From the NCBI RefSeq assembly GCF_018070075.1, contig NZ_JAGPXE010000001.1, positions 248,001-312,000 on the forward strand: a DNA stretch of 64,000 nucleotides. The letters run 5' to 3'. Below the pieces are notes generated by a model. It saw only the letters and a program-made list of their open reading frames with translations, did not search any database and was not told the DNA's origin. The first letter of the stretch is position 1. The number at the start of each line of letters is the position of its first letter. Shown one piece after another: positions 17,602 through 26,933 of the stretch. The DNA comes from Saccharopolyspora endophytica (GTDB lineage: Bacteria; Actinomycetota; Actinomycetes; Mycobacteriales; Pseudonocardiaceae). Made by a program: the position numbers and the translations under genes.

Positions 17602-18468
17602 ATGGATCTCGGCCAACCGCAGGCCGCGGCCGCCCACGGCGAGACCGGTGCCGCCCGGGGTGCCGGGGCGGTGACCGCCTCGGTGCGCGGCAGCGACGGC
17701 TGGCCGGTGCCGGAGGCGGTGCTCACCGTCATCGACGGTAGCGGCACCCAGGTCGCACGAGCTCAAGGCGACGCGCAGGGCTCGGTGATGGCCTCCGGCC
17801 TCGCCGCGGGCGCCTACACCGCGATCGTCACCGCGATCGGCCACGAGCCGGTCGCCCGCACCACCCTGGTGCACGAGGGAGCGACCGCCCACCTCGGTGA
17901 CGTCGAGGTCCGCCGCATCGGCGGTGCCGACCTGCCCGCCCCCGGGCTGTGGCGGATCGACCCCGTGCACTCCTCCATCCAGGTCACCGCCAAGCACCTG
18001 GGCCTGAGCAGCATCCACGGCCGCTTCAACGAGTTCTCCGGCGAGGTGCGCATCGGCACCCCGGTCGAGAAGTCGCTGGTGGAGGCCCGCATCAACGCCG
18101 ACACCATCGACACCGGCAACAAGCTGCGCGACGACCACCTGCGCACCGAGGACTTCCTCAACGTCGCCGAGTACCCGGAGATCACCTTCCGCTCCACCGG
18201 GCTGCGCCCGCGCGGCGGCGACAAGTGGGACCTGGAAGGCGAGCTCACCATGCTCGGCGTGAGCAAACCGGTCATGCTGGACACCCGCTTCGACGGAGTC
18301 GGCCCCGACCAGTGGGGCGGCACCCGGGCCTCGGCCTCGGCGGTCGCGCAGCTGCGTCGCGACGACTTCGCCGTGCGGTTCAGCCAGTCCCTCAAGAGCG
18401 GCATCGCCACCGTCGGCACCACGCTGCGCGTGCAGATCGACATCCAGGCGGTGCACGAGCAGGAATGA
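17602..18468 (+). CDS. YceI-family protein with N-terminal carboxypeptidase-regulatory-like domain
   Basis: A 288-residue protein. Residues about 22-110 form one Ig-like domain related to those of the preceding exporter (VTASVRGSDGWPVPEAVLTV). Residues about 118-285 are a YceI lipocalin-like domain (LWRIDPVHSSIQVTAKHLGL, then EARINADTIDTGN and LRDDHLRTEDFLNV), which binds isoprenoid or other amphiphilic lipids in characterised members. There is no signal peptide, unlike many YceI proteins. ATG 17602 is preceded by AAAGGAG (17587-17593). It is 121 bp downstream of the exporter and ends at a strong terminator, so it likely belongs to the same transcription unit. Confidence 0.9.
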   Translation: MDLGQPQAAAAHGETGAARGAGAVTASVRGSDGWPVPEAVLTVIDGSGTQVARAQGDAQGSVMASGLAAGAYTAIVTAIGHEPVARTTLVHEGATAHLGDVEVRRIGGADLPAPGLWRIDPVHSSIQVTAKHLGLSSIHGRFNEFSGEVRIGTPVEKSLVEARINADTIDTGNKLRDDHLRTEDFLNVAEYPEITFRSTGLRPRGGDKWDLEGELTMLGVSKPVMLDTRFDGVGPDQWGGTRASASAVAQLRRDDFAVRFSQSLKSGIATVGTTLRVQIDIQAVHEQE

Positions 18469-18512
18469 GACCAGGAGCGGTCTGCTGTGGCTGGCTCGGC
18501 CGCTCCTAGAGA

Positions 18513-18553
18513 GAAGAAGCCGTGCGCACGTCGGGGGTGCGCACGGCTTCTTC
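18513..18553 (+). terminator. Intrinsic terminator after the YceI gene
   Basis: A perfect 17-bp stem (18513-18529 with 18537-18553) and 7-base loop, followed by a T-rich stretch. It closes the MarR-MFS-YceI unit and precedes LSE copy 3. Confidence 0.88.
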
Positions 18554-18577
18554 GTTTCTTCTGTTCCGGCACTCCAT

Positions 18578-18750
18578 TTGCTCAGCGGTGCGGGTGGCGG
18601 AACCTCAGGCGCCTTCTGGCTCCGGGATCCGCGACTCATGTATGTCCAAGACACGGCGCTGCGGCTGTCCTCACCAGAAGACGCCTGAGAACCCGCGGCG
18701 GTGCCGGTTGCTCAGGTGGGGTACTGAGAAAGCGACTTCGTCGCTTGCCC
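18578..18750 (-). repeat. LSE copy 3
   Basis: Full-length LSE between convergent YceI and symporter genes, the only copy separated from the upstream stop by a terminator (109 bases). Long stem 18604-18619 pairs with 18674-18689, 15 of 16; the odd pair is G.T on the minus strand. Flanking gcgg/ccgc with GTT/GTT internal loop on minus. Terminal hairpin aagcgac/gtcgctt at 18730-18746. Confidence 0.87.
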
Positions 18751-18779
18751 GGCCCCCGCAACCGGCACCGCCACTGGGA

Positions 18780-20357
18780 TCAGACGCCGGACTTCGAGTC
18801 GACCTTGCGGACTTCGCCGGAGCGGATCTTGGCCTTGTAGTCGGCCAGCTCCCGCTTGACCACCGGGATCATGATGTAGAGGCCGATGATGTTGAACAGG
18901 GCCAGCAGGAACAGCACCGCGTCGGTGAAGTCCATGACGCTGCTCAGGCTCAGCACCGAGCCGACGATCACGAACAGGCAGAACACGACGTTGTAGATGT
19001 TGCGGCTCACCGAGGTGTTGCCGAACAGGAACAGCCACGCGCGCTGGCCGTAGTAGCCCCAGGTGATGATCGTGGAGACGGCGAAGAGCACGACCGCCAC
19101 GGTCAGCACGTACGGGAACCAGGGAAGGACCTCGGCGAAGGCCTGCGAGGTCACCGTGACGCCGTCCGGCTCCTCGCCGCCGGCCAGCACGGCCTTCTGC
19201 CCCTCGACCCACAGCTGCGGCTGCGCGATGACGATGGTCAGCGCGGTCATGGTGCAGATGATGACGGTGTCGATGAAGGGCTCCAGCAGCGCCACCAGGC
19301 CCTCGGTGGCGGGGTGCTGGGTGCGGACCGCGGAGTGCGCGATCGGCGCCGAGCCCAGACCGGCCTCGTTGGAGAACGCGGCGCGCTGGAAACCGACGAT
19401 CAGCACGCCGATGAGACCGCCGAACCCGGCCTCCGGGGTGAACGCGCCCTGGATGATCGTGACGACCGCGTCCGGCACGGCGGTGATGTTGACGCCGATG
19501 ACCGTCAGCGAGGCCAGGACGTAGATGATCGCCATCGCCGGGACGAGCTTGCTGGTCACCGCGCCGATGGATTTGATGCCGCCGACCACGACCGAGCCGA
19601 CGATGATCGCCAGGATGATGCCGAAGATCAGCGCGGCACCGTCGGAGCCGAGCAGGCCCTCCTCGCCACCGGTGACGTCGCGGACCTGGGCGAAGGTCTG
19701 GTTGGCCTGGAACATGTTGCCGCCGCCGACGCCGAACAGCAGGATCATGATCGCCGCGAGCACGGCGAGCACCTTGCCCAGGCCGCGGCCGAAGGCGTTG
19801 GGGATCTGCTCGGCGAGGCCCTTGCGCAGGTAGTGCATCGGACCGCCGTGAACGTTGCCGTTCGCGTCGATCTCGCGGTACTTCACACCGAGGGTGCACT
19901 CGACGAACTTGGTCGCCATGCCGAGCAGACCGCAGAGGATCATCCAGAAGGTGGCGCCCGCGCCGCCGACGGTGACCGCGACACCGACACCGGCGATGTT
20001 GCCCAGGCCGACGGTTCCCGACAGCGCCGACGACAGCGCTTGGAAGTGGTTGATCTCGCCCGGTTCGTCCTTGCTGGTGTACTTGCCGCGCACCAGGTCG
20101 ACCGAGAGCTTGAAGTTGCGGATCTGCACGAAGCCGAAGACCAGGGTGAACACCGTCGCGGCGATCACCAGCCAGGCAACGATCCAAGGGAAGGTCACGC
20201 CGAAGACGGTGATCTCACCGAACACGAACCCGGAGAAGGCCTCCGAGATCGGCGTGAAGACGTTGTTGATGGTGTCCTCGATGCCGGCGAGCGGGCCGGC
20301 ATCGGCCGCAAGGACGAGTTCGCCGTCCGGCGGTGGTGTCCCCAAGGTGTAGGTCAT
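18780..20357 (-). CDS. Sodium:alanine (AGCS family) symporter
   Basis: A 525-residue inner-membrane amino acid carrier of the alanine or glycine:cation symporter family, importing alanine or glycine with sodium. The AGCS signature is SGTVGLGNIAGVGVAVTVGG, with further conserved segments GFQRAAFSNEAGLGSAPIAH and LFAVSTIITWGYYGQRAW. About 11 hydrophobic segments are visible. ATG 20357 gives the usual N terminus; the frame extends 29 codons further but the extra residues are unlike the family. It is divergent from clpB, and a ggtc-a-gacc repeat at 20433-20441 in its leader could be a GntR-type operator (weak). Confidence 0.92.
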   Translation of the reverse strand: MTYTLGTPPPDGELVLAADAGPLAGIEDTINNVFTPISEAFSGFVFGEITVFGVTFPWIVAWLVIAATVFTLVFGFVQIRNFKLSVDLVRGKYTSKDEPGEINHFQALSSALSGTVGLGNIAGVGVAVTVGGAGATFWMILCGLLGMATKFVECTLGVKYREIDANGNVHGGPMHYLRKGLAEQIPNAFGRGLGKVLAVLAAIMILLFGVGGGNMFQANQTFAQVRDVTGGEEGLLGSDGAALIFGIILAIIVGSVVVGGIKSIGAVTSKLVPAMAIIYVLASLTVIGVNITAVPDAVVTIIQGAFTPEAGFGGLIGVLIVGFQRAAFSNEAGLGSAPIAHSAVRTQHPATEGLVALLEPFIDTVIICTMTALTIVIAQPQLWVEGQKAVLAGGEEPDGVTVTSQAFAEVLPWFPYVLTVAVVLFAVSTIITWGYYGQRAWLFLFGNTSVSRNIYNVVFCLFVIVGSVLSLSSVMDFTDAVLFLLALFNIIGLYIMIPVVKRELADYKAKIRSGEVRKVDSKSGV

Positions 20358-20485
20358 GGCGCAATAGCAAAGCGAGCAAAACCCCTGAAAGCAAGCACTG
20401 TGCGTAACAATCTGCGGAAGGTTGGTCCGATTGGTCAGACCCATGTTTACTCGGTGTGAAAAAAGAAAATTAGTGTGAAACTGGA

Positions 20486-20506
20486 CTTGAGCGGAACACG
20501 CTCAAC
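20486..20506. promoter_or_regulatory. HspR-binding inverted repeat (HAIR) of clpB
   Basis: CTTGAGC-N7-GCTCAAC is nearly symmetric and has the same arms as the dnaK sites. It is 78 bp upstream of clpB, with TTGAGC possibly serving as the -35. It places clpB in the HspR regulon, as in Streptomyces and Mycobacterium. Confidence 0.88.
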
Positions 20507-20583
20507 TTTTGTTACGTTGGACGTGTGGAGTCTGGTGCCGACGAGCGGGACGACCAGGCACGACAACCGGCACGAGGTGAGGA

Positions 20584-23169
20584 ATGGACGCGTTCAACCC
20601 GACGACGAAGACCCAGCAGGCGATCTCCTCCGCGGTCCAGGCCGCCACGATGGCGGGGAACCCGGATGTGGGCCCCGCGCACGTGCTCGGCGCCCTGCTC
20701 GCGCAAGGCGACGGGCTGACCGCACCGCTGCTCACCGCCGTCGGAGCGGACGTCGCCGACGTGCGGCGCGAGCTCGACTCGCTGACGAACTCGCTGCCCG
20801 CCGCCACCGGAAGCACGGTCGGCGCCCCGCAACTGTCGGGCGAGGCCGTCAAGGCGCTCACCCGCGCGCAACGCCTGGCCACCGAGATGGGCGATGACTA
20901 CGTCTCCACCGAGCACCTGCTCGTCGGGCTGGCCGCCGAGGGCGGCCGGGTCGCCGACCTGCTGCGCAAGCACGGCGCCACCCCCGACGCCCTGCGGGAG
21001 GCGTTCGCCCAGGTGCGCGGCTCGGCCCGCGTGACCAGCCCCGATCCCGAAGGCACCTACCAAGCGCTGCAGAAGTACGGCCAGGACCTCACCGAGCGCG
21101 CCCGCGCAGGCGAGCTCGACCCGGTCATCGGCCGCGATGCCGAGATCCGCCGCGTCGTGCAAGTGCTGTCCCGCCGGACCAAGAACAACCCGGTGCTCAT
21201 CGGTGAGCCCGGCGTCGGCAAGACCGCCATCGTGGAGGGCCTCGCGCAGCGGGTCGTCGCGGGCGACGTGCCCGAATCGCTGCGCGGCAAGCGGGTCGTC
21301 TCGCTCGACCTCGGTTCGATGGTGGCCGGCGCGAAGTACCGGGGCGAGTTCGAGGAGCGGCTCAAGGCGGTGCTCAAGGAGATCACCGAATCCGCCGGTC
21401 AGGTCATCACCTTCATCGACGAGCTGCACACCATCGTCGGCGCCGGGGCCTCCGGCGACGGTTCGATGGACGCGGGCAACATGATCAAGCCGATGCTGGC
21501 GCGCGGCGAGCTGCGCATGGTCGGCGCGACCACGCTCGACGAGTACCGCGAGCACATCGAGACCGACGCCGCGCTGGAACGCCGCTTCCAGCAGGTGCTC
21601 GTCGGCGAACCGAGCCCAGAGGACGCCGTGGCGATCCTGCGCGGGCTCAAGGAGCGCTACGAGGTCCACCACGGCGTCCGGATCACCGACGGCGCCCTGG
21701 TGGCCGCCGCGACCCTCTCCGACCGCTACATCACCGCCCGCTTCCTGCCGGACAAGGCCATCGACCTGGTCGACGAGGCGGCGTCCCGGCTGCGGATGGA
21801 GATCGACTCGCGCCCGGTGGAGATCGACGAGGTCGAGCGGGCCGTGCGCCGGCTGGAGATCGAGGAGATGGCGCTGGCCAAGGAGTCCGACCCGGCCTCG
21901 GTCGAACGGCTCGCCGCGCTGCGCGCCGAGCTCGCCGACCGGCGCGAGAAGCTCTCCGAGCTCACCGCGCGCTGGCAGCAGGAGAAGGAGTCCATCGACA
22001 AGGTCCGCGACCTCAAGACCCAGCTGGAGCAGCTGCGCGGGGAGTCCGAGCGCGCCGAGCGCGACGGCGACCTCGGCAAGGCCGCCGAACTCCGCTACGG
22101 GCGGATCCCCGCGCTGGAGAAGGAGCTCGACACCGCCACCCACGCGCAGACCGAGCGCAAGGCGATGCTGCAGGAGGAGGTCACCGCTGACGACGTCGCG
22201 GACGTCGTCAGCGCCTGGACCGGCATCCCCGCGGGCCGCCTGATGGAGGGCGAGACCACCAAGCTGCTGCGGATGGAGGACGCCCTCGGCGCCCGCGTCG
22301 TGGGCCAGTCCGAAGCGGTGCGCGCGGTCTCCGACGCGGTCCGGCGCACCCGCGCCGGTGTCGCCGACCCGGACCGGCCGACCGGATCGTTCCTGTTCCT
22401 GGGCCCGACCGGGGTCGGCAAGACCGAGCTGGCCAAGGCGCTGGCCGGGTTCCTGTTCGACGACGAGCGGTCGATGATCCGCATCGACATGAGCGAGTAC
22501 TCCGAGAAGCACTCGGTGTCCCGCCTGGTCGGCGCCCCGCCCGGCTACGTCGGTCACGACCAGGGCGGTCAGCTCACCGAATCGGTGCGCCGCAGGCCCT
22601 ACTCGGTGGTGCTGTTCGACGAGGTCGAGAAGGCCCACTCCGACGTCTTCGACGTGCTGCTGCAGGTCCTCGACGACGGGCGGCTCACCGACGGGCAGGG
22701 CCGCACGGTCGACTTCCGCAACACGATCCTGGTGCTGACCTCCAACCTCGGGTCGCAGGCCATCGCCGATCCCAACCTCGGCGAGCGGGACCGCGACGAG
22801 GCCGTGATGTCGGTGGTGCGCGGGCACTTCAAGCCCGAGTTCCTCAACCGGCTCGACGACGTCGTGGTGTTCCACCAGCTCAACACCGAGGAGCTCACGT
22901 CGATCGTGGACATCCAGGTGGACCGGCTGGCCAAGCGGCTCGCGCAGCGGCGGCTGAGCCTCGACGTCCAGCCGGCGGCGCGGGACTGGTTGGCGCTCAA
23001 CGGTTTCGACCCGGTCTACGGCGCTCGGCCGCTGCGCCGCCTGGTGCAGTCGGCCATCGGTGACCAGCTGGCCCGCAAGCTCCTCGGGGGCGACATCCGC
23101 GAGGGCGACAAGGTCCGCATCGACGTCACCGACGACAACGACGCCCTCACCGTCGAACCCGCGGAGTGA
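20584..23169 (+). CDS. clpB: Disaggregase chaperone ClpB
   Basis: An 861-residue Hsp100 that extracts polypeptides from aggregates together with DnaK. Domains in order: N domain (1-145); first AAA+ module with Walker [10 protein letters not shown] (about 208-216) and Walker [11 protein letters not shown]; coiled-coil middle domain (about 405-530, rich in E/R/K, with [20 protein letters not shown]); second AAA+ module with GPTGVGKTE (about 609-617), [11 protein letters not shown] and sensor-2 YGARPLRR. No ClpP-binding loop is expected. ATG 20584 follows a GAGGTGAGGA ribosome site. A HAIR site upstream links it to HspR control. A pair of P1 palindromes follows it. Confidence 0.98.
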   Translation: MDAFNPTTKTQQAISSAVQAATMAGNPDVGPAHVLGALLAQGDGLTAPLLTAVGADVADVRRELDSLTNSLPAATGSTVGAPQLSGEAVKALTRAQRLATEMGDDYVSTEHLLVGLAAEGGRVADLLRKHGATPDALREAFAQVRGSARVTSPDPEGTYQALQKYGQDLTERARAGELDPVIGRDAEIRRVVQVLSRRTKNNPVLIGEPGVGKTAIVEGLAQRVVAGDVPESLRGKRVVSLDLGSMVAGAKYRGEFEERLKAVLKEITESAGQVITFIDELHTIVGAGASGDGSMDAGNMIKPMLARGELRMVGATTLDEYREHIETDAALERRFQQVLVGEPSPEDAVAILRGLKERYEVHHGVRITDGALVAAATLSDRYITARFLPDKAIDLVDEAASRLRMEIDSRPVEIDEVERAVRRLEIEEMALAKESDPASVERLAALRAELADRREKLSELTARWQQEKESIDKVRDLKTQLEQLRGESERAERDGDLGKAAELRYGRIPALEKELDTATHAQTERKAMLQEEVTADDVADVVSAWTGIPAGRLMEGETTKLLRMEDALGARVVGQSEAVRAVSDAVRRTRAGVADPDRPTGSFLFLGPTGVGKTELAKALAGFLFDDERSMIRIDMSEYSEKHSVSRLVGAPPGYVGHDQGGQLTESVRRRPYSVVLFDEVEKAHSDVFDVLLQVLDDGRLTDGQGRTVDFRNTILVLTSNLGSQAIADPNLGERDRDEAVMSVVRGHFKPEFLNRLDDVVVFHQLNTEELTSIVDIQVDRLAKRLAQRRLSLDVQPAARDWLALNGFDPVYGARPLRRLVQSAIGDQLARKLLGGDIREGDKVRIDVTDDNDALTVEPAE

Positions 23170-23191
23170 CCTCGCGGCCGGGTGAGCGATT

Positions 23192-23249
23192 CGAATTTCG
23201 CGCGAAATTCGAGCCCGAACTTCGGCGTTCGAATTTCGCGCGAAATTCG
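23192..23249. repeat. P1 palindrome pair, locus B
   Basis: Two copies of the perfect 20-bp P1 palindrome (23192-23211 and 23230-23249), 38 bp start to start, with an 18-bp spacer containing cgaacttcg. The pair lies between the convergent clpB and MFS genes, 22 bases after the clpB stop. Confidence 0.92.
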
Positions 23250-23262
23250 AATCGCCCCGGCC

Positions 23263-24468
23263 TCAGCGGCGGATCGTGGACAGGGCTGCGATGGCGGCGA
23301 AGAGGGAGGCCGCCGCGGTGAAGACCAGGGTGGCCGTCGTCAGGTCCGTGATGGTGCTGATGTAGCCGAGCACGACCGCCGGGACCGTGGCCGAGAGGTA
23401 GGCGACGACGTAGATCATCGCCGCCGTGCCCGCGCGCTGGTGCGGGGCCGCCAAGCCGGTGAGCATCCGGAACGCGCCCATGAACATCAGTCCCCAGCCG
23501 ACGCCGAGCACGGCCGTCGCCACGAAGAACAGGTCGGCGTGGTGGGACAGCACCGCGGCCGCGATCCCCGCCATCGCGATGATCATCAGCACCGCTCCGA
23601 CGCGCACCGCTCGCTCGGCGGCCCAGCGGGCCAGCAGCAGCTGCGTGAGACCACCGACCCCGGCCAGCACCGCCACCGGAAGTCCGCTGATCAGGTTCGG
23701 CAGGTCGTGCACCATGCCCTTGACCACCGACGGGGCCAGCGACATGAACATCCCGCCGACGATCCACGAGGCCAGCACCATGGTCGACATCAGCGCGAAC
23801 CGGACTCCCTGGCCCGCCGGGACGACCGGCCTGCGAGGGCGCAGCGCCTCACCGATCGAGCTGGTCTTCGCCACCGGCTCCGGCATCGCGACCACGACCG
23901 GGATCGCCACGGCGAAACCGGCTGCGAGCAGCAGATAACTGGTCAGCGTCGGGCCCGGGACGAACTGCACCAGGACTCCCGACAGCAGTGATCCGCCCGC
24001 CATGCCCAGCGCCGCCGCGACCCCGTTGACCAGCGAGCCCTGGCTGGATCCGGGGCGCTGGAAGTCCAGCAGCGCACCGCTGATCGCGCTCGTCGCCGCA
24101 CCCGTGGCCAGGCCCTGCAGCACGCGGCCGGCGAACAGGCCGCCGACGCCGGTGGCCAGCGCGAGCACCAGCACCGCGGCGATCTCCACCACCAGCGCGC
24201 CGATCAGCACCGGGCGCCGTCCGATGTGGTCGGACAGCGACCCGCACAGCAGCAGCGCCACCAGGATCGCCACCGCGTAGGAGGCGAACACCTCCGTCAG
24301 GACGGTGTTGGTGAACCCCCACCGCTGCTGGTAGATCGAGTACATCGGGGACGGGGCGGTGGAGGCCATCAGGAACAGGGCGTAGATCCCGCCGATGAAC
24401 CAGAACGAGCCGGAACGTGACAACCCGCGCTCGCGCGTGAGGCTGGGGCGTGCCAGTTCGGTGGTCAT
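23263..24468 (-). CDS. MFS transporter (12-helix), divergent from TetR
   Basis: A 401-residue major facilitator protein with about 12 membrane segments, probably a drug or metabolite exporter. Conserved MFS loop residues after helix 2 read GSLSDHIGRRPVLIG, and GRVLQGLATGAATSAISGAL is the helix 4-5 region. ATG 24468 has a GAGGAAAT ribosome site. It diverges from a TetR gene across 90 bp holding the inverted repeat at 24520, the usual arrangement for a repressed exporter. Substrate unknown. Confidence 0.9.
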   Translation of the reverse strand: MTTELARPSLTRERGLSRSGSFWFIGGIYALFLMASTAPSPMYSIYQQRWGFTNTVLTEVFASYAVAILVALLLCGSLSDHIGRRPVLIGALVVEIAAVLVLALATGVGGLFAGRVLQGLATGAATSAISGALLDFQRPGSSQGSLVNGVAAALGMAGGSLLSGVLVQFVPGPTLTSYLLLAAGFAVAIPVVVAMPEPVAKTSSIGEALRPRRPVVPAGQGVRFALMSTMVLASWIVGGMFMSLAPSVVKGMVHDLPNLISGLPVAVLAGVGGLTQLLLARWAAERAVRVGAVLMIIAMAGIAAAVLSHHADLFFVATAVLGVGWGLMFMGAFRMLTGLAAPHQRAGTAAMIYVVAYLSATVPAVVLGYISTITDLTTATLVFTAAASLFAAIAALSTIRR

Positions 24469-24519
24469 GGATTTCCTCTGCGGTCGGGTTCGGGGACGTC
24501 CGGCAACGACAACCTCTTA

Positions 24520-24538
24520 GCGGAACGAACCATTCCGC
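24520..24538. promoter_or_regulatory. Inverted repeat operator between MFS and TetR
   Basis: gcggaa-N7-ttccgc lies 20 bp before the TetR start and 51 bp before the divergent MFS start. Placement suits simultaneous repression of both genes by the TetR product. Confidence 0.6.
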
Positions 24539-24558
24539 GCGGGCGTAGCCTTGTGTCC

Positions 24559-25182
24559 ATGGCCACAGCAACGACCGCTCGGCACGACGACGCCGTCATC
24601 CGAGCCGCCCGGGAGGTCTTCGCCGAGCACGGGATGGCCGCTCCGATGGCCGAGGTCGCCAAGCGCGCCGGGGTCGGCGTGGCCAGCATCTACCGCCGCT
24701 ACCCGAGCAAGGCCGAGCTCGTCGAGCAGGTGCGCATCGCGGCGTTCCGCCTGGTCATCGACGAGGCCGAGGCCGCGCGCGCCGAGGAGCGAGATCCGTG
24801 GCGGGCGCTGAGCCGCTTCATGCACCGCTGCCTGCGGGAGGGGTCGGGCATCGGAACGGTGCTGCCGCAGCTGGAGAAGCGGCACACCTTCTCGGTCGAG
24901 TTCCGCGACCTGCAGCAGCGCGTCGCCGAGGTGATCGAGTCCCTGGTCGACGATGCCAAGCTGGCCGGAGAGCTCCGCGCCGACGTCGACTGGACCGACG
25001 TCCTGCTGCTGTTCAAGCACCTCAACCCGTCGCTGCCGACCACCGAAGCCCGTCGCGCCGAACTCCGCGCTCGCTACCTCGGTCTGGTCCTGGAGGGCCT
25101 CCGCGCAGACGGTGCCGCCCTGCGCGGTCCTGCGCCCGACACGGCCGAGTGGCGGGCGCTGTGCGACAACCGCGCCGATTGA
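24559..25182 (+). CDS. TetR-family regulator, probable repressor of adjacent MFS
   Basis: A 207-residue TetR protein. The DNA-binding domain covers residues about 10-55 (IRAAREVFAEHGMAAPMAEV, then AKRAGVGVASIYRRYPSKAEL). No ribosome site precedes ATG 24559, but a -10-like TAGCCT (24546-24551) lies 7 bases upstream, so the message is probably leaderless; GTG 24553 is the alternative start. The inverted repeat at 24520 between it and the divergent exporter is the likely binding site. Confidence 0.88.
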   Translation: MATATTARHDDAVIRAAREVFAEHGMAAPMAEVAKRAGVGVASIYRRYPSKAELVEQVRIAAFRLVIDEAEAARAEERDPWRALSRFMHRCLREGSGIGTVLPQLEKRHTFSVEFRDLQQRVAEVIESLVDDAKLAGELRADVDWTDVLLLFKHLNPSLPTTEARRAELRARYLGLVLEGLRADGAALRGPAPDTAEWRALCDNRAD

Positions 25183-25291
25183 TCCGGCCGGATCAGGGTT
25201 TTCGCACGTCAAGGTCAGCCGAACGAGCGGTTCGGATTCCGATGCCCAGGTGATCTTCGAGTTCCGCGATGTTCGGACTACCCTGCCCGGT

Positions 25292-25990
25292 GTGGGCATA
25301 CCTGCGTGGCTCTGGTTCCTCGTCGCCGTCGTCGCGATCGTCGCCGGCGTCGCGCTGCTGATCTCCGACCGATCGCAGCGCACCTCCAACAACCGGGAGC
25401 GGCGCCGCTGGGCGGCGCTGCGCGGTTGGCAGTTCGCCGAAGTGGACCGCGTCCTGCCGACGCGGTGGGAGCGCGGCGTGCTCGCCCAGTACGGCGCGAC
25501 GACCGCGATGGACGTGGTGGCGGGCTCGACGTTCACCGCCGACGGCCGTCGCCAGGTCTACGTGCTGGACCTGGAGGCCGGGGGCAAGAACGTCGCCGTC
25601 CTGGTGGGCGTCCGCTGCCGCCGCACGACCCCGGCGACCATCGAGCTGTGGCTGCCGGACGTGCCGGTGCCCCAGGACTCCGGGCTGGACCTGCTCGGAC
25701 CGGTCGGTTCGCGCTACGCCTTCGTCACCGAGGTCGCCTCGGCCCGCCCGCTGGTCACCGCCGACCTCGTTGACGCCACCGAGGAGATCGGCCAGGACGT
25801 CACCGTGGTCTGGCTGGAGAACGACTGGGTGCTGGCCGCGATGCACCCAGCCGACGCCGACCCGGCGCGCCTGGAACGCCTGCTGCGCGATCTCGGCGAC
25901 CTCGCCGACCTGGTCGACCCGTTCGACAGCGACCCCAACACCGCTCCGGCCGAAACCGAAGCCGAAGAGCCCTCGGAACACATCCAGTAG
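25292..25990 (+). CDS. Membrane-anchored protein of unknown function
   Basis: A 232-residue protein. An N-terminal membrane anchor (IPAWLWFLVAVVAIVAGVAL, residues 3-22) is followed by a charged segment and a soluble domain rich in beta structure. It occupies the position of the Rv0383c-type secreted/membrane protein near clpB and pyrE in mycobacteria, but sequence alone gives no function. The soluble domain would lie on the cytoplasmic side if the positive-inside rule holds (RSQRTSNNRERRRW follows the helix). GTG 25292 is probably leaderless: TACCCT at 25279-25284 is 7 bases upstream. LSE copy 8 begins 13 bases after the stop. Confidence 0.75.
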   Translation: MGIPAWLWFLVAVVAIVAGVALLISDRSQRTSNNRERRRWAALRGWQFAEVDRVLPTRWERGVLAQYGATTAMDVVAGSTFTADGRRQVYVLDLEAGGKNVAVLVGVRCRRTTPATIELWLPDVPVPQDSGLDLLGPVGSRYAFVTEVASARPLVTADLVDATEEIGQDVTVVWLENDWVLAAMHPADADPARLERLLRDLGDLADLVDPFDSDPNTAPAETEAEEPSEHIQ

Positions 25991-26003
25991 CCGCACCGTC
26001 GGG

Positions 26004-26098
26004 CGAGCGGCGAAGCCGCTTCCTCCCTCACCACCTGAGCACCTGGCACTGCCGGGGGTTCTTCGGTGGCGAGGAGCGGTTCAGGTTCCGCCGAGCAA
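26004..26098 (+). repeat. LSE copy 8, internally deleted
   Basis: A 95-bp remnant. The terminal hairpin (agcggc-gaa-gccgct, 26006-26020), the adjacent conserved tract and both outer flanks of the long stem remain, but the central part is reduced to about 25 bases and the long stem is lost (gggg faces ccgc, not compensated). Orientation matches copies 5 and 7. Confidence 0.75.
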
Positions 26099-26141
26099 AC
26101 CGACCACGACCCCGGATCCACGAGACCGGTAGGTTCGGCGT

Positions 26142-26915
26142 ATGCCTACCGCACTCGTCACCGGTGCCACCGCGGGTATCGGCCGCACCTACGCTCGTCG
26201 GCTGGCCGCTGAAGGTCACGACATGGTCCTGGTCGCGCGCGACACCGAGCGGCTCGAAGAGCTCGCCGACCGGCTCCAGACCAGGCACAACGTGCGGGTC
26301 GAGATCCTCCCGGCGGACCTGTCCGACGCCGCGCAGCGGGCGAAGGTCGCCGAGCGGCTCAGCGACGCGTCCAGGCCGGTGGACGTGTTGGTCAACAACG
26401 CCGGGTTCGGCACCGGCGGGGCCTTCTGGGACCTCGCGCCCGAGGTGCTGCGGCAGCAGCTGGACGTCAACGTCGCGGCGGTGCTGGAGCTCACCCACGC
26501 GGCCGTGCGGACGATGCGCGAGCGCGGGCGCGGCGACGTGATCAACGTGGGCAGCGTGGCCGGGTTCTTCACCGTCTCCGGCTCCACCTACGCGGCGACC
26601 AAGGCGTACGTGATCGCCTTCTCCGAGGGCCTGGCGACGTCCCTGGCGGGCACCGGGGTGCGGGTCATGGTGCTGTGCCCCGGGTTCACCCGGACCGAGT
26701 TCCACGAGCGCGCCGGCCTGGAGATGAGCAAGCTGCCGCGGGCCTTCTGGCTGCAGGCCGACCAGGTCGTGCACGAGTCGCTGGCCGACCTCCGCGCGGG
26801 CAAGGCGGTGTCGATCCCGGGCGCCCAGTACAAGGCGCTGGTCGCCATCGGACGGCTGATCCCGAAGAAGCTGCAGCGCATGGTGGTCACCCGCACCGTT
26901 CCCGGCCGGACCTGA
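26142..26915 (+). CDS. Short-chain dehydrogenase/reductase (SDR)
   Basis: A 257-residue classical SDR. The NAD(P)-binding motif is TGATAGIG (residues 7-14), the NNAG motif is VNNAGFGTGG, the active-site serine lies in INVGSVAGFFTVSGSTYAAT and the catalytic Y-x3-K is YAATK. NADP preference is suggested by basic residue R34 after the second strand. It resembles actinomycete oxidoreductases of the KR/DltE type; the substrate is unknown. ATG 26142 is probably leaderless, with TAGGTT at 26130-26135 six bases upstream. Codirectional with pyrE 18 bp downstream. Confidence 0.88.
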   Translation: MPTALVTGATAGIGRTYARRLAAEGHDMVLVARDTERLEELADRLQTRHNVRVEILPADLSDAAQRAKVAERLSDASRPVDVLVNNAGFGTGGAFWDLAPEVLRQQLDVNVAAVLELTHAAVRTMRERGRGDVINVGSVAGFFTVSGSTYAATKAYVIAFSEGLATSLAGTGVRVMVLCPGFTRTEFHERAGLEMSKLPRAFWLQADQVVHESLADLRAGKAVSIPGAQYKALVAIGRLIPKKLQRMVVTRTVPGRT

Positions 26916-26933
26916 GAACTATCCTCGGGTCTC

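Noticed and set aside
20433-20441. GntR-type operator before the AGCS symporter
   Set aside because: Only a 9-bp palindrome, too short to support without conservation.
23192-23249. CRISPR-like repeat-spacer structure
   Set aside because: Only two palindromic units with one 18-bp spacer, no cas genes, and the same pair recurs elsewhere.
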